Of a DNA stretch of 64,000 nt, positions 6,670 through 15,278 are shown piece by piece; the first letter of the stretch is position 1, and every line of letters starts with the position of its first letter. The stretch comes from Caulobacter sp. UNC358MFTsu5.1 (GTDB lineage: Bacteria > Pseudomonadota > Alphaproteobacteria > Caulobacterales > Caulobacteraceae), in NCBI RefSeq assembly GCF_000712075.1, contig NZ_JONW01000005.1, forward strand, positions 253,001-317,000, in the 5' to 3' direction. A program made the translations under genes and the position numbers. The notes under the pieces were generated by a model. That model was not told where the DNA came from, searched no databases, and saw nothing but the letters and a program-made list of their open reading frames with translations.

Positions 6670-9513
6670 ATGAAATTGCAGACCAACCGCGGGCGCCTGC
6701 TCGCGACGACGATGATCGCGGGGGTCGCCACCTTCGCCGCCTTCGCCGCGAACGCCCAGGACGCCGCCCCCACGGCCGCCCAGGCCGCCGCGCCGGCCGA
6801 CAACGAAGTCGAAGCCGTCGTCGTCACCGGCTCGCTGCTGCGCCGCACCGACACCGCGACCCCGTCGCCGGTGACCGTGCAGACCACCGAGCAGTTGAAG
6901 GCCCAGGGCATCACCACGATCTCCGACGCCATCCGCAGCCTGTCGGCCGACAACTCCGGTTCGATCCCCGCCGCCTTCGGCAGCGGCTTCGCCGCCGGCT
7001 CGACCGGCGTGTCGCTGCGCGGCCTGTCGGTCAACTCGACCCTGGTCATGATCGACGGCCTGCGGAACGCCAACTACCCGCTGGCCGACGACGGCCAGAA
7101 GGCGTTCGTCGACCTGAACTCGATCCCGTTCAACGCCGTTGAGCGCATCGAGACCCTGAAGGACGGCGCCTCGTCGCTGTACGGCGCCGACGCCATCGGC
7201 GGCGTCGTCAACATCATCATGAAGTCCAACTACCAGGGCATGAGCGCCGACGCCTCGTACGGCGCCAGCCAGCACGGCGGCGGCGACCAGTTCCGCTTCA
7301 CCGGCGACGTCGGCTACGGCGACCTGGATACCGACAAGTACAACGTCTACCTCGACGTCGAGTACCAGCTGGACAAGCGCATCAAGGGCGACCAGCGCGG
7401 CTTCCCGTACAACACCAACGACCTGACCTCGATCCCCGGCGGCCAGAACAACAACCCGCAGACCGGCGGCAGCACCTTCTACGGCAACGTCAAGCCGGCC
7501 ACGATCACCGGCAACGACCTGACCACCGGCCTGGCCGTCGACGGTTCGGTCTGGCAGCCGCTGCGCACCTGCGCCAGCAACGCCCCGCTGACCGAGCAGT
7601 TCGACGAGGACGGCGTCTCGATGGGCACCTACTGCGCCCAGAACGTCGCCAACTTCGCCGACATCCAGCCCAAGCAGGAACGCGCCGCGATCTACGGCCG
7701 CTTCACGATCAAGCCGACCGACAACCTCGAAGCCTACATGTCGGGCAGCTTCGTCCAGTCGAAGACCTCGGTGAACGGCACCCCGACGACGCTCACCTCG
7801 AGCACGCCGAACAACCTGTCGAACCTGGTCCTGCCGGTGTGGATCTGCTCGGCCGGCGCCGACTGCGCCACCGCCGCCGACCGTCAGCTGAACCCGAACA
7901 ACCCGTTCGCGGCCAGCGGCCAGTACGCCCTGACCAAGTACCGCTGGAGCGACATCCCGGCCACGTCGGACTACACCAACCGCATGCTGCGCCTGGTGGG
8001 CGGCGTGAAGGGCGCCGCCGCGGACTGGAACTACCAGGCCAACCTGGTGATCGCGCATGACTCGCTGGAAAGCACCCTGACCGGCTTCATCAGCTACAAG
8101 CAGCTGATGAGCGACATCCAGACGGGCGCTTACAACTTCATCGACCCGACCAAGAACAGCCAAGCCGTGCGCAGCGCGCTGTCGCCCGACCTGGCCAAGA
8201 CCTCGACCACGGACCTGGACTCGATCAACTTCCAGGCCTCGCGTCCGGTCTTCAGCCTGCCGGGCGGCGACGCCCAGCTGGGCCTGGGCGGCGAGTTCCG
8301 CTACGAAGCCACCAACGACCCGGCCCTGAACCCGGTGAACGACGCCCAAGGCCTGGGCAACGCCCGCACCGAGGGCAACCGCACCGTGGCCTCGGCCTTC
8401 GCCGAACTGGGCATGCCGATCACCGACAAGATCGAAGTGAACGCCTCGGGCCGCTACGACCACTACTCGGACTTCGGCGGCAACTTCTCGCCGAAGATCG
8501 GCGTGAAGTTCACCCCCATCAAGACGGTCGCCCTGCGCGGCACGATCTCGAAGGGCTTCCGCGCGCCGTCGTTCTCCGAAGCCGGCAACTCGGCCAGCCA
8601 GGGCTTCACGACGTTCTCGTTCAAGGCGGACAAGTACGCGGCCTTCCGCGACTCGCACGGCAACAACGAGTACATCAAGGACTACTCGCTCTCGTCGATC
8701 ACCACGGCCAACCCGGACCTGGATCCGGAAAAGTCGACCAGCTACACCCTGGGCGCCGTGTGGGCTCCGACCCGCAGCTTCAGCATCTCGCTGGACTACT
8801 ACCACATCAAGAAGACCGACGTGATCGCCCAGGCCAGCGCCGGCGTCGCCCTGGCCGCGTACTACGCGGGCGAGGCCATCCCGGCCGGCTACATCGTCAC
8901 GCCGGACGCGATCGACCCGGAACACCCGACGGCCCTGCCGCGCGTGCTGTCGGTCAGCTCGCCCTACATCAACGCCGACTCGCTGGTGACCAGCGGCCTG
9001 GACCTGAACGTCCAAGCCACGTTCTACCTGCCGGCCGACGTGAAGTGGTCCAGCAACCTCGATGCCACGACCATCTTCGACTACAAGTACACGCAGGACG
9101 GCACGACGTATAACTACGTCGGCAAGGAAGCGCCGTACGTGCTGTCGTCGGGCGCCGGCACCCCCAAGAACCGCCTGTCGTGGACCAACACCTTCGAGCG
9201 TGGCCCGATCCACGTGACGGGCGTGATGAGCTACGTCAGCGGCATGCGCGAGGAAGACGACAGCTACACCGAGGGCTGCCTCTACGGCGACGCCGCCTTC
9301 AACTGCCGCGTCAAGTCGTTCACGACCGTCGACCTGACGGGCGCCTACGACGTGAACGAGAAGGCCACCGTCTACGCCGACGTGATGAACCTGTTCGACA
9401 CCGGCCCGATGTTCAACCCGGCCAACTACGCCGGCGTGAACTGGAACCCGACCTACTCGCAGTCGGGCATCGTGGGCCGCTACTTCCGGGTGGGCGTCCG
9501 CCTGAAGTACTAG
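6670..9513 (+). CDS. TonB-dependent outer-membrane receptor
   Basis: A 947-residue ligand-gated porin. A signal peptide (cleavage after ANA, about residue 29) is followed by an Ala-rich spacer and a TonB-box-like EAVVVTGSLL. The plug domain (about 60-170) has the usual sequence features: SLRGLSVNSTLVMIDGLRN and IETLKDGASSLYGADAIGGVVNI. The rest is barrel, ending in YFRVGVRLKY with a terminal aromatic residue, as needed for outer-membrane insertion. The plug is of the type found in Caulobacter and Xanthomonas receptors for carbohydrates, nucleotides or other large nutrients rather than classical siderophores, but the substrate cannot be named. Adjacent genes give no clue. It is followed by a strong terminator. 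Confidence 0.93.
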   Translation: MKLQTNRGRLLATTMIAGVATFAAFAANAQDAAPTAAQAAAPADNEVEAVVVTGSLLRRTDTATPSPVTVQTTEQLKAQGITTISDAIRSLSADNSGSIPAAFGSGFAAGSTGVSLRGLSVNSTLVMIDGLRNANYPLADDGQKAFVDLNSIPFNAVERIETLKDGASSLYGADAIGGVVNIIMKSNYQGMSADASYGASQHGGGDQFRFTGDVGYGDLDTDKYNVYLDVEYQLDKRIKGDQRGFPYNTNDLTSIPGGQNNNPQTGGSTFYGNVKPATITGNDLTTGLAVDGSVWQPLRTCASNAPLTEQFDEDGVSMGTYCAQNVANFADIQPKQERAAIYGRFTIKPTDNLEAYMSGSFVQSKTSVNGTPTTLTSSTPNNLSNLVLPVWICSAGADCATAADRQLNPNNPFAASGQYALTKYRWSDIPATSDYTNRMLRLVGGVKGAAADWNYQANLVIAHDSLESTLTGFISYKQLMSDIQTGAYNFIDPTKNSQAVRSALSPDLAKTSTTDLDSINFQASRPVFSLPGGDAQLGLGGEFRYEATNDPALNPVNDAQGLGNARTEGNRTVASAFAELGMPITDKIEVNASGRYDHYSDFGGNFSPKIGVKFTPIKTVALRGTISKGFRAPSFSEAGNSASQGFTTFSFKADKYAAFRDSHGNNEYIKDYSLSSITTANPDLDPEKSTSYTLGAVWAPTRSFSISLDYYHIKKTDVIAQASAGVALAAYYAGEAIPAGYIVTPDAIDPEHPTALPRVLSVSSPYINADSLVTSGLDLNVQATFYLPADVKWSSNLDATTIFDYKYTQDGTTYNYVGKEAPYVLSSGAGTPKNRLSWTNTFERGPIHVTGVMSYVSGMREEDDSYTEGCLYGDAAFNCRVKSFTTVDLTGAYDVNEKATVYADVMNLFDTGPMFNPANYAGVNWNPTYSQSGIVGRYFRVGVRLKY

Positions 9514-9555
9514 GATCTCGCGTACGGGGGCATCAGTTCGCCCCCGATGAGAGGA

Positions 9556-9584
9556 GGGGCCGCCCGCGAGGGCGGCCCCTTTTT
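9556..9584 (+). terminator. Rho-independent terminator of the TonB receptor gene
   Basis: A 10-bp perfect GC stem (GGGGCCGCCC / GGGCGGCCCC) with a GCGA loop, followed directly by TTTTT, 42 nt after the stop codon. Confidence 0.92.
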
Positions 9585-9600
9585 CGTTGGGGACGACACA

Positions 9601-9667
9601 GGGGACACACACTCACTCTCAAGTCTCTGCCGGACTGGCTGAGGCCGTGCCGTGAGTGTGTGTCCCC
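9601..9667. repeat. R6 repeat, copy 1 (left flank of RAYT)
   Basis: A 67-nt element with 16-bp inverted ends GGGGACACACACTCAC and GTGAGTGTGTGTCCCC. It is preceded by CGACACA, as is the copy on the other side of the transposase gene, in the same orientation. The inner part near the right end (GGCCGTGCCGTGAG) is also shared with that copy. Confidence 0.93.
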
Positions 9668-9743
9668 ACCTTCGCCCACCGCCTCACTTGACAATAGAAC
9701 AAATAGAGAACATAATTTATCATCTTCGGGGGAGATCGCATCG

Positions 9744-10403
9744 ATGCCCAGAACGGCGCGCGTGGTGTTCCCGGGCGTTCCGCATCATGTGACCCAGCGC
9801 GGCAATCGACGGCAGTCGACCTTCTTCAGCGTAGACGACTACGCGACCTATCTACGCATCGCAGCCGGCGTCTTCGCCGAGGCCGGGGTCCAGGTCTGGG
9901 CCTATTGCCTGATGCCCAACCACGTCCACCTGATCGCGACGCCTCCCGACGAGGCGAGCCTGGCGCGCGCGATCGGCGCGGCTCACGTCCGCTACGCGCG
10001 TCATATCAATCGCCGCGAAGGTTGGTCGGGCTATCTCTGGCAAGGCCGGTTCGCCTCGTTTCCGATGGACGAGCCATACCTTCGGCTTTGCGCTCGCTAT
10101 GTAGGCCTCAACCCCGTGCGCGCGGGCTTGACCAAACGGGCCGCCGACTGGCCCTGGTCCAGCGTGCGGGCGCACCTGACCGGCGAGGCCGATCCCCTGC
10201 TGACGCCCGAACCGCTGGCCGAACTCCTGGGCGCGGAGATGGCGACCTTCTTCGATCTCGACGCTCCCGAAGAAGGATACGATCTGGTGCGCGGCGCCAC
10301 GCGGACAGGCCGCCCCTTGGGATCAGCGGCCTGGCAGCGGGCGACACAGGGGACACACACTCACTCCACGGCCCCAGCCAGACCGGCCAAGGCCTTGCCG
10401 TGA
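9744..10403 (+). CDS. REP-associated tyrosine transposase (RAYT, Y1/HUH family)
   Basis: A 219-residue single-strand DNA transposase of the IS200/IS605-related RAYT group, which binds and cleaves REP-type hairpins. It starts MPRTARVVFPGVPHHVTQRGNR, has the HUH motif in MPNHVHLI (H60, H62), the candidate catalytic Tyr84 in HVRYARHINRR, then GYLWQGRF and the YVGLNPVRAGL block. All key residues are present, so it may be active. ATG at 9744 follows GGGGGAG. The last 18 or so codons lie inside the downstream R6 copy, so the C-terminus is repeat-encoded. The region just upstream of the gene is AT-rich. The gene plus two like-oriented repeats form a REPtron-like unit. Confidence 0.92.
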   Translation: MPRTARVVFPGVPHHVTQRGNRRQSTFFSVDDYATYLRIAAGVFAEAGVQVWAYCLMPNHVHLIATPPDEASLARAIGAAHVRYARHINRREGWSGYLWQGRFASFPMDEPYLRLCARYVGLNPVRAGLTKRAADWPWSSVRAHLTGEADPLLTPEPLAELLGAEMATFFDLDAPEEGYDLVRGATRTGRPLGSAAWQRATQGTHTHSTAPARPAKALP

Positions 10404-10415
10404 GTGTGCGTCCCC
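10349..10415. repeat. R6 repeat, copy 2 (right flank of RAYT, overlaps its 3' end)
   Basis: Same ends as copy 1 with one mismatch (GTGAGTGTGCGTCCCC). It overlaps the last 55 nt of the transposase gene, whose stop TGA is part of the right arm. CGACACA precedes it, as at copy 1. Confidence 0.93.
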
Positions 10416-10416
10416 G

Positions 10417-11166
10417 TCAGACCCTGTAGGCCCTGTTGATCCGGTAGTAGGCCAGCAGCACCGCGCCGACGATCAGGGGCGGGAGGAGCGCGAACAGCCA
10501 GCCGCCGAGGTCGATCCCGGACGGGGCGGCGCCCGCGGCCAGGCCGGTCATGATCCCGATCCAGGCCAGGGAAACCACCGTCCAGCAGGCGAAGGTGCGG
10601 GCCCAGCCCTCCAGCCGCCAGAGGGCCAGGGCCAGGCCGCCGCCCATGGCCAGGAACAGGGCGGTCAGGCCGGCCCGCGCGCTCGCGCCGGCGCCCGGGT
10701 CGAGCGCGCCGATCAAGGTCCAGATCAGGCCGCCGCCCAGGACCAGCAGCACGCAGGAGCCGACGCCGTAGGTGATCCGCGAGGCCGCCATCCGGGCGCG
10801 CCAGGCCCGCGGCTCCCGGTCCCAGATCGCGTTGGCGGCGATCACCGCCAGGATGCAGCCCCCGCCCAGCAGGAACAGGTTGCGCGCCCCGCTGCTCTCG
10901 GCGGCCCGCGCGCTGAGCCCTTCGCCGACGATCCAGAAGAACGCGCCGTAGAGCAGCACGGCCACGACCCGCCCCAGCCGCGACTTCGAGAGCCAGGCGT
11001 TCGGCACGAGCTGCAGCAGGAGGAACAGCCAGAAGAAGCCGCCCAGGCGATCCGCGACCGAGGGCCAGAGCCGGCCGTCGGCCAGCCAGAGCAGGCCCGC
11101 CACGATCACGGCGGCGACCATGTGGACGCGATAGGGTTTGGCGATGGGTTCGGCGGTGTCGGTCAT
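10417..11166 (-). CDS. Polytopic membrane protein, unknown function
   Basis: About 249 residues with roughly seven or eight hydrophobic helices (for example VHMVAAVIVAGLLWLA, FFWLFLLLQLVPNAWL, LFLLGGGCILAVIAANAI, LFALLPPLIVGAVLLAYY) and short charged loops. No family motif was recognised, and it is not an obvious transporter. ATG at 11166 is chosen over the longer in-frame extension, because the extension would reach toward the divergent ABC-F promoter and lacks a ribosome site. Its stop lies 2 nt from the right arm of an R6 repeat. Confidence 0.65.
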   Translation of the reverse strand: MTDTAEPIAKPYRVHMVAAVIVAGLLWLADGRLWPSVADRLGGFFWLFLLLQLVPNAWLSKSRLGRVVAVLLYGAFFWIVGEGLSARAAESSGARNLFLLGGGCILAVIAANAIWDREPRAWRARMAASRITYGVGSCVLLVLGGGLIWTLIGALDPGAGASARAGLTALFLAMGGGLALALWRLEGWARTFACWTVVSLAWIGIMTGLAAGAAPSGIDLGGWLFALLPPLIVGAVLLAYYRINRAYRV

Positions 11167-11293
11167 GCTCGCCAAGGTAGCGCTAGTTTCGCCCGCCGGG
11201 GCAAGCCCCAATAAATCCCACCGCCCCCTCGCCCCGCCTGCTATACGCCCCCATCTCCTCCCCTTCCCGTCCGACAGTTAGACCCTCTCGATC

Positions 11294-13126
11294 ATGGCTT
11301 CCCCGACTCGCGCCCCTGTCCTGGCCCTCAAGGACGTCCGCCTCGCCGATGGGGCCAAGCCGCTGTTCGACGGGGTGGACCTGGCGCTGGAGCCGCGGGT
11401 GCGCGCCTGCCTGGTCGGGCGCAACGGGGCGGGCAAGTCGACCCTGCTGAAGATCCTGGCCGCCCAGGGCATCGAGGCCGACAGCGGCGAGCGCGCGGCC
11501 CAGCCCGGCGCCAAGATCGTCTATGTCAGCCAGGAGCCGGACATCACCGGCGAGACCCTGCTGGACTACTGCACGGCCGGCGGCGCCGAGGACTACGAGG
11601 CCCACGCCACCCTGGCCGACTTCGGCCTGGACTACGCCAAGAGCACGGTGGGCCTGTCGGGCGGCGAGCGGCGTCGCGCCGCCCTTGCACGAGCGTTCGC
11701 CGAGCAGCCCGACGTGCTGCTGCTGGACGAGCCGACCAACCACCTGGACATCTTCGCCATCCAGACGCTGGAAGAGGAGCTGGCCAATTCCAAGTGCGCG
11801 GCCCTGATCGTCAGCCACGACCGCGCCTTCCTCAACCGCGTCACCCAGCGCACCTTCTGGCTGGAGCACCGCAAGGTGCGCCGCCTGGACAAGGGCTTCC
11901 ACGAGTTCGAGGTCTGGAGCGAGCAGGTGCTGGCCGCCGAGGCCGACGAGGAGCGCCGCCTGAACAAGCAGCTGGAGCGCGAGAACGCCTGGCTGGCGCG
12001 CGGCGTCCAGGGCCGCCGGGCCCGCAACGAGGGCCGCCGCCGGGCGCTGATGGACCTGCGCGCCCAGAAACGCGACCTGCAGGCCGACAAGCGCGGCAGC
12101 ATGACCCTGGCCGTCGAGAGCTCGGGCACGTCCGGCAAGAAGGTGGTCGAGGCCAAGCACGTCACCAAGACCTTCGGCGAACGGGTGATCGTCCAGGACT
12201 TCTCGACCCGCATCCTGCGCGGCGACCGCGTGGCCCTGGTCGGTCCCAACGGGGCGGGCAAGACCACCCTGGTGCGCATGCTGCTGGGCGAGATCCCGAT
12301 CGACAGCGGGACCATCACCCTGGGCACCAATCTCGAGATCTCCTACGTCGACCAGAACCGCATGGCGCTGTCGGAGAAGATGACGCTGTGGGACTTCCTG
12401 ACCCCCGGCGGCGGCGACTCGATCCTGGTGCGCGGCCAGCCCAAGCACGTGGCCGGCTACGCCAAGGAGTTCCTGTTCACCGAGGCCCAGCTGCGCCAGC
12501 CGGTCACCAGCCTGTCGGGCGGGGAACGCAACCGCCTGCTGCTGGCCCGGGCCCTGGCCACGCCGACCAACCTGATGGTCCTCGATGAGCCGACCAACGA
12601 CCTCGACATGGACACCCTTGACCTGCTGGAAGAGGTGCTGGCCGACTTCGAGGGAACCCTCATCCTGGTCAGCCACGACCGCGACTTCATCGACCGCCTG
12701 GCCACCTCGACCATCGCCATGAACGGCCACGGCAAGGTGCTGGAGACGCCCGGCGGCTGGAGCGACCTGATCGACCAGGCCCCGGATTTCTTCAAGGGCG
12801 CGCGGGGCGCGGCCGGCGACTTCGCCACGGGCGCGGGCTCGCACAAGGCCATCGTCACCCCGTCGGCCCCGCCGCCGCCGAAGAAGACCGTCAAGCTGTC
12901 CTACAAGGACCAGCGGCGGCTCGAGGAGTGCGAGGCCCTGATCGCCGCCTCGCCCACGATCATCGGCGACCTGGAGGCCAAGCTCCACGACCCGAACCTC
13001 TACGCCAAGGACCCCGTCGGCTTCGACAAGCTGATGAAGGCCCTGGACAAGGCCCGCGCCGACCTGGCCACGGCCGAGGAGGACTGGCTGGCCCTGGAGG
13101 AGAAGAAGGAAGCGCTGGCGGGCTAG
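11294..13126 (+). CDS. uup: ABC-F ATPase, Uup type
   Basis: A 610-residue soluble protein with two ABC cassettes and no membrane domain. Cassette 1: Walker A GRNGAGKST (42-50), signature LSGGERRR, Walker B LLLDEPTNHLD. Cassette 2: GPNGAGKTT, LSGGERNR, MVLDEPTNDLD. The catalytic Glu is present in both. The charged inter-domain linker and the C-terminal extension ending in a coiled coil (after KKTVKLSYKDQRRLEECEAL) match Uup, which acts on ribosomes or branched DNA intermediates and limits transposon precise excision in E. coli. The stop TAG shares CTAG with the stop of the convergent TPR gene. Confidence 0.92.
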   Translation: MASPTRAPVLALKDVRLADGAKPLFDGVDLALEPRVRACLVGRNGAGKSTLLKILAAQGIEADSGERAAQPGAKIVYVSQEPDITGETLLDYCTAGGAEDYEAHATLADFGLDYAKSTVGLSGGERRRAALARAFAEQPDVLLLDEPTNHLDIFAIQTLEEELANSKCAALIVSHDRAFLNRVTQRTFWLEHRKVRRLDKGFHEFEVWSEQVLAAEADEERRLNKQLERENAWLARGVQGRRARNEGRRRALMDLRAQKRDLQADKRGSMTLAVESSGTSGKKVVEAKHVTKTFGERVIVQDFSTRILRGDRVALVGPNGAGKTTLVRMLLGEIPIDSGTITLGTNLEISYVDQNRMALSEKMTLWDFLTPGGGDSILVRGQPKHVAGYAKEFLFTEAQLRQPVTSLSGGERNRLLLARALATPTNLMVLDEPTNDLDMDTLDLLEEVLADFEGTLILVSHDRDFIDRLATSTIAMNGHGKVLETPGGWSDLIDQAPDFFKGARGAAGDFATGAGSHKAIVTPSAPPPPKKTVKLSYKDQRRLEECEALIAASPTIIGDLEAKLHDPNLYAKDPVGFDKLMKALDKARADLATAEEDWLALEEKKEALAG

Positions 13127-15270
13127 CTGGCCTTGTCCAGGCGGTCGGCCGTCTCCCGGTCCGACTTGGCGCCGGGGCCGTCGCCCAGCTCGTCCTTGAC
13201 GTCCGCGCGCCAGCGCAGGGCGTCGGCGTATTCCGGATCGGCCGCCAGGGCCGCGTCCAGCTCCTCGAGCGCGCGGCGGTAGTCCTTCACCAGCCAGTAG
13301 ACCCGGCCCTTGCGGGCCAGGGTCATGCTGTCGTTCGGCGACAGGCGCAGCGAGGCGTTCAGGTCGCGGATGGCCCGGTCGTAGCGGCTCTGGTCGATGA
13401 ACACGTCGGCGCGGTTGTAGTAGGCCGGCTCGTAGTCGGGCTGGACGACGATCGCCTGGTCGTAGTCGGCCAGGGCGGCGGCGTAGCGTTCGGCCCGGGC
13501 GTGGGCCAGGGCGCGGTTGTTCAGGACGAAGGCCGACTTGGGGGCCAGCTTCACCGCCGCGTCCAGGTCGGCCATGCCGGCGGCCTCCTGGTCGTCGAGG
13601 GACAGCACCTGGGCCCGGGCGACCAGCAGGTCGGCGTCGTCCGGCGCCAGGGCCACGGCGCGGCCGTAGTCGGCGATGGACTCCCGCAGGCGGCCCATTC
13701 GGCGCAGCAGCCGGGCGCGGGAGCGCCAGGCCCCGGCGTCCTTGGCGTCCAGCTTCACGGCCTGGTCGTAGGCGCGCTTGGCCTCGTCGTACTGGCCCTG
13801 GTTCACCAGGGCGTCGCCCAACGAGATCTGCAGGTCCGCGCGTTTCGGCGCCGCCTGGGTCGCCAGGCGGTAGGCCGCGACCGCCGCCGGCCAGTCCTCG
13901 CGATCGGCGTAGACGATGGCCTTGTTGACCTTGGCGGCGATGTTGGCGGGATCGATGGCCAGGACCTGGTCGTAGGTCTTCAGCTCCGCATCGCCCTGGT
14001 TCAGGTTGCCCAGCTCGATGCCGATATTGATCAGGGCGTCCAGGTCCTTGGGATCCAGCTCGGCGGCCTTGCGGAAATCCGCGAGGGCCGCCTCGTGCTC
14101 GCTCTTCTTGGACAGCTGCTGGCCGCGATTGTAGTAGGCCGCGGCGCTCTTCGGCAGGGCGGCGATGACGACGCCGTAGGCCTCTATGGCCCGGGTCGTC
14201 TCGTCCCGGGCGCCCAGGATCATGGCGCGCTCGAACAGCAGGTCGGTGTTCTTCGACGCGCGCTTGAGGCCGGCGTCGGCCGCCGCCAGGGCCGCGTCGT
14301 AGCGTTCGGCCTTGCGCTCGAGGAACGCCACGGCGACCCAGGCGTCCAGATAGTCCTCGTCCAGCTTCACCGTCTCGCGGTAGGCGGCGAGGGCCTCGTC
14401 GGGCCGCTCCAGCGCTTCCAGGGCCCGGCCCTGGACGTAGCGGGCCCGCGCCAGCTTGGGCTCCACCCGGATGGCCGCCTCCGCGTCGCGCAGGGCCGCG
14501 GCCTTGTCCGAGCCCAGCTCGAGCAGCGACCGGTAGGTCAGGGCCCGGGCGTCGGCCGGGTCGGCCGCCGCCGCCACGCCGTAGGCCTTCAGCGCCTCCG
14601 CCGTGCGCTTCTGGTATTCGATCGCCAGGCCCAGCGGCAGCAGGATGTCCACGTCGCCGGGCGACAAGGCCAGGGCCGACCGCAGGTCGCGCTCCGAGGC
14701 CGCCGGATCGTCGTCCATCGTCAGGTCGGCGCGCTGCACATAGGTGCGGACCGACTTGGGATCGACCGCCAGGGCCGCGTCGTAGTCGGCCTTGGCGCCG
14801 GCGCGGTCGTCCTTGAACCACTGGCGCACGCGGCCGCGGTACAGCAGGGCCGCGGCGTTGCGGGGCTGGACCTTGAGGGCGGCGTCGAAGTCGGCGATCG
14901 CCTCGTCGGCCCGGTCCTGGTCCATGCGGGCCGCGCCGCGCGCGACCAGGGCCCCGGCGTCGCCGGGCGCCAGCTTGAGGGCGGCCTCGGCGTCCTTCTC
15001 GGCCTCGGCGTTGAGGTCCAGCCGCCACTTGGCCTGGCTGCGGATGGTCAGGACCTTGGCGCGCTGCGCCGGATCGGCCACGCCCGCCTCGATCGCCTTG
15101 TCGCAATCGTCGACGACCTTCTTGCGGTCGCCCTTGTGCGGGAAGGCCTCGCCGGCCAGGCACGCGGCCAGGGGGTCGGAGGCCGGCGCCGTGGCGGCCA
15201 GGCTGGGGACCGAGGCGGCCGTCGCCAGCAGGGCGAGGACCAGGGACGGCAGGCGGACGGGACGGTTCAT
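13123..15270 (-). CDS. Exported tetratricopeptide-repeat protein
   Basis: About 715 residues: a signal peptide (MNRPVRLPSLVLALLATAAS, cleavage near SLAA) and then TPR units over almost the whole length. Repeats such as PRNAAALLYRGRVRQWFKDD, KSAAAYYNRGQQLSKKSEHE and PDYEPAYYNRADVFIDQSRY recur about every 34 residues. It is predicted periplasmic and has no enzymatic domain, so a scaffold or partner-binding role is likely. It begins 8 nt after the M16 peptidase stop, so the two are one operon; it may hold substrates or partners of that peptidase. The stop overlaps that of uup by 4 nt. Confidence 0.85.
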   Translation of the reverse strand: MNRPVRLPSLVLALLATAASVPSLAATAPASDPLAACLAGEAFPHKGDRKKVVDDCDKAIEAGVADPAQRAKVLTIRSQAKWRLDLNAEAEKDAEAALKLAPGDAGALVARGAARMDQDRADEAIADFDAALKVQPRNAAALLYRGRVRQWFKDDRAGAKADYDAALAVDPKSVRTYVQRADLTMDDDPAASERDLRSALALSPGDVDILLPLGLAIEYQKRTAEALKAYGVAAAADPADARALTYRSLLELGSDKAAALRDAEAAIRVEPKLARARYVQGRALEALERPDEALAAYRETVKLDEDYLDAWVAVAFLERKAERYDAALAAADAGLKRASKNTDLLFERAMILGARDETTRAIEAYGVVIAALPKSAAAYYNRGQQLSKKSEHEAALADFRKAAELDPKDLDALINIGIELGNLNQGDAELKTYDQVLAIDPANIAAKVNKAIVYADREDWPAAVAAYRLATQAAPKRADLQISLGDALVNQGQYDEAKRAYDQAVKLDAKDAGAWRSRARLLRRMGRLRESIADYGRAVALAPDDADLLVARAQVLSLDDQEAAGMADLDAAVKLAPKSAFVLNNRALAHARAERYAAALADYDQAIVVQPDYEPAYYNRADVFIDQSRYDRAIRDLNASLRLSPNDSMTLARKGRVYWLVKDYRRALEELDAALAADPEYADALRWRADVKDELGDGPGAKSDRETADRLDKAS

Positions 15271-15278
15271 GGTTCTGC

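Noticed and set aside
6571..9612. A 1,013-codon minus-strand frame opposite the TonB receptor
   Set aside because: Low-complexity Val/Arg/Gly-rich translation mirroring the receptor codons. The plus-strand frame has signal peptide, plug and barrel motifs.
9556..10415. Complete insertion sequence with target duplication around RAYT
   Set aside because: No IS-type ends or direct target duplication were found. The flanks are R6 repeats, which is the domesticated RAYT layout rather than an IS.
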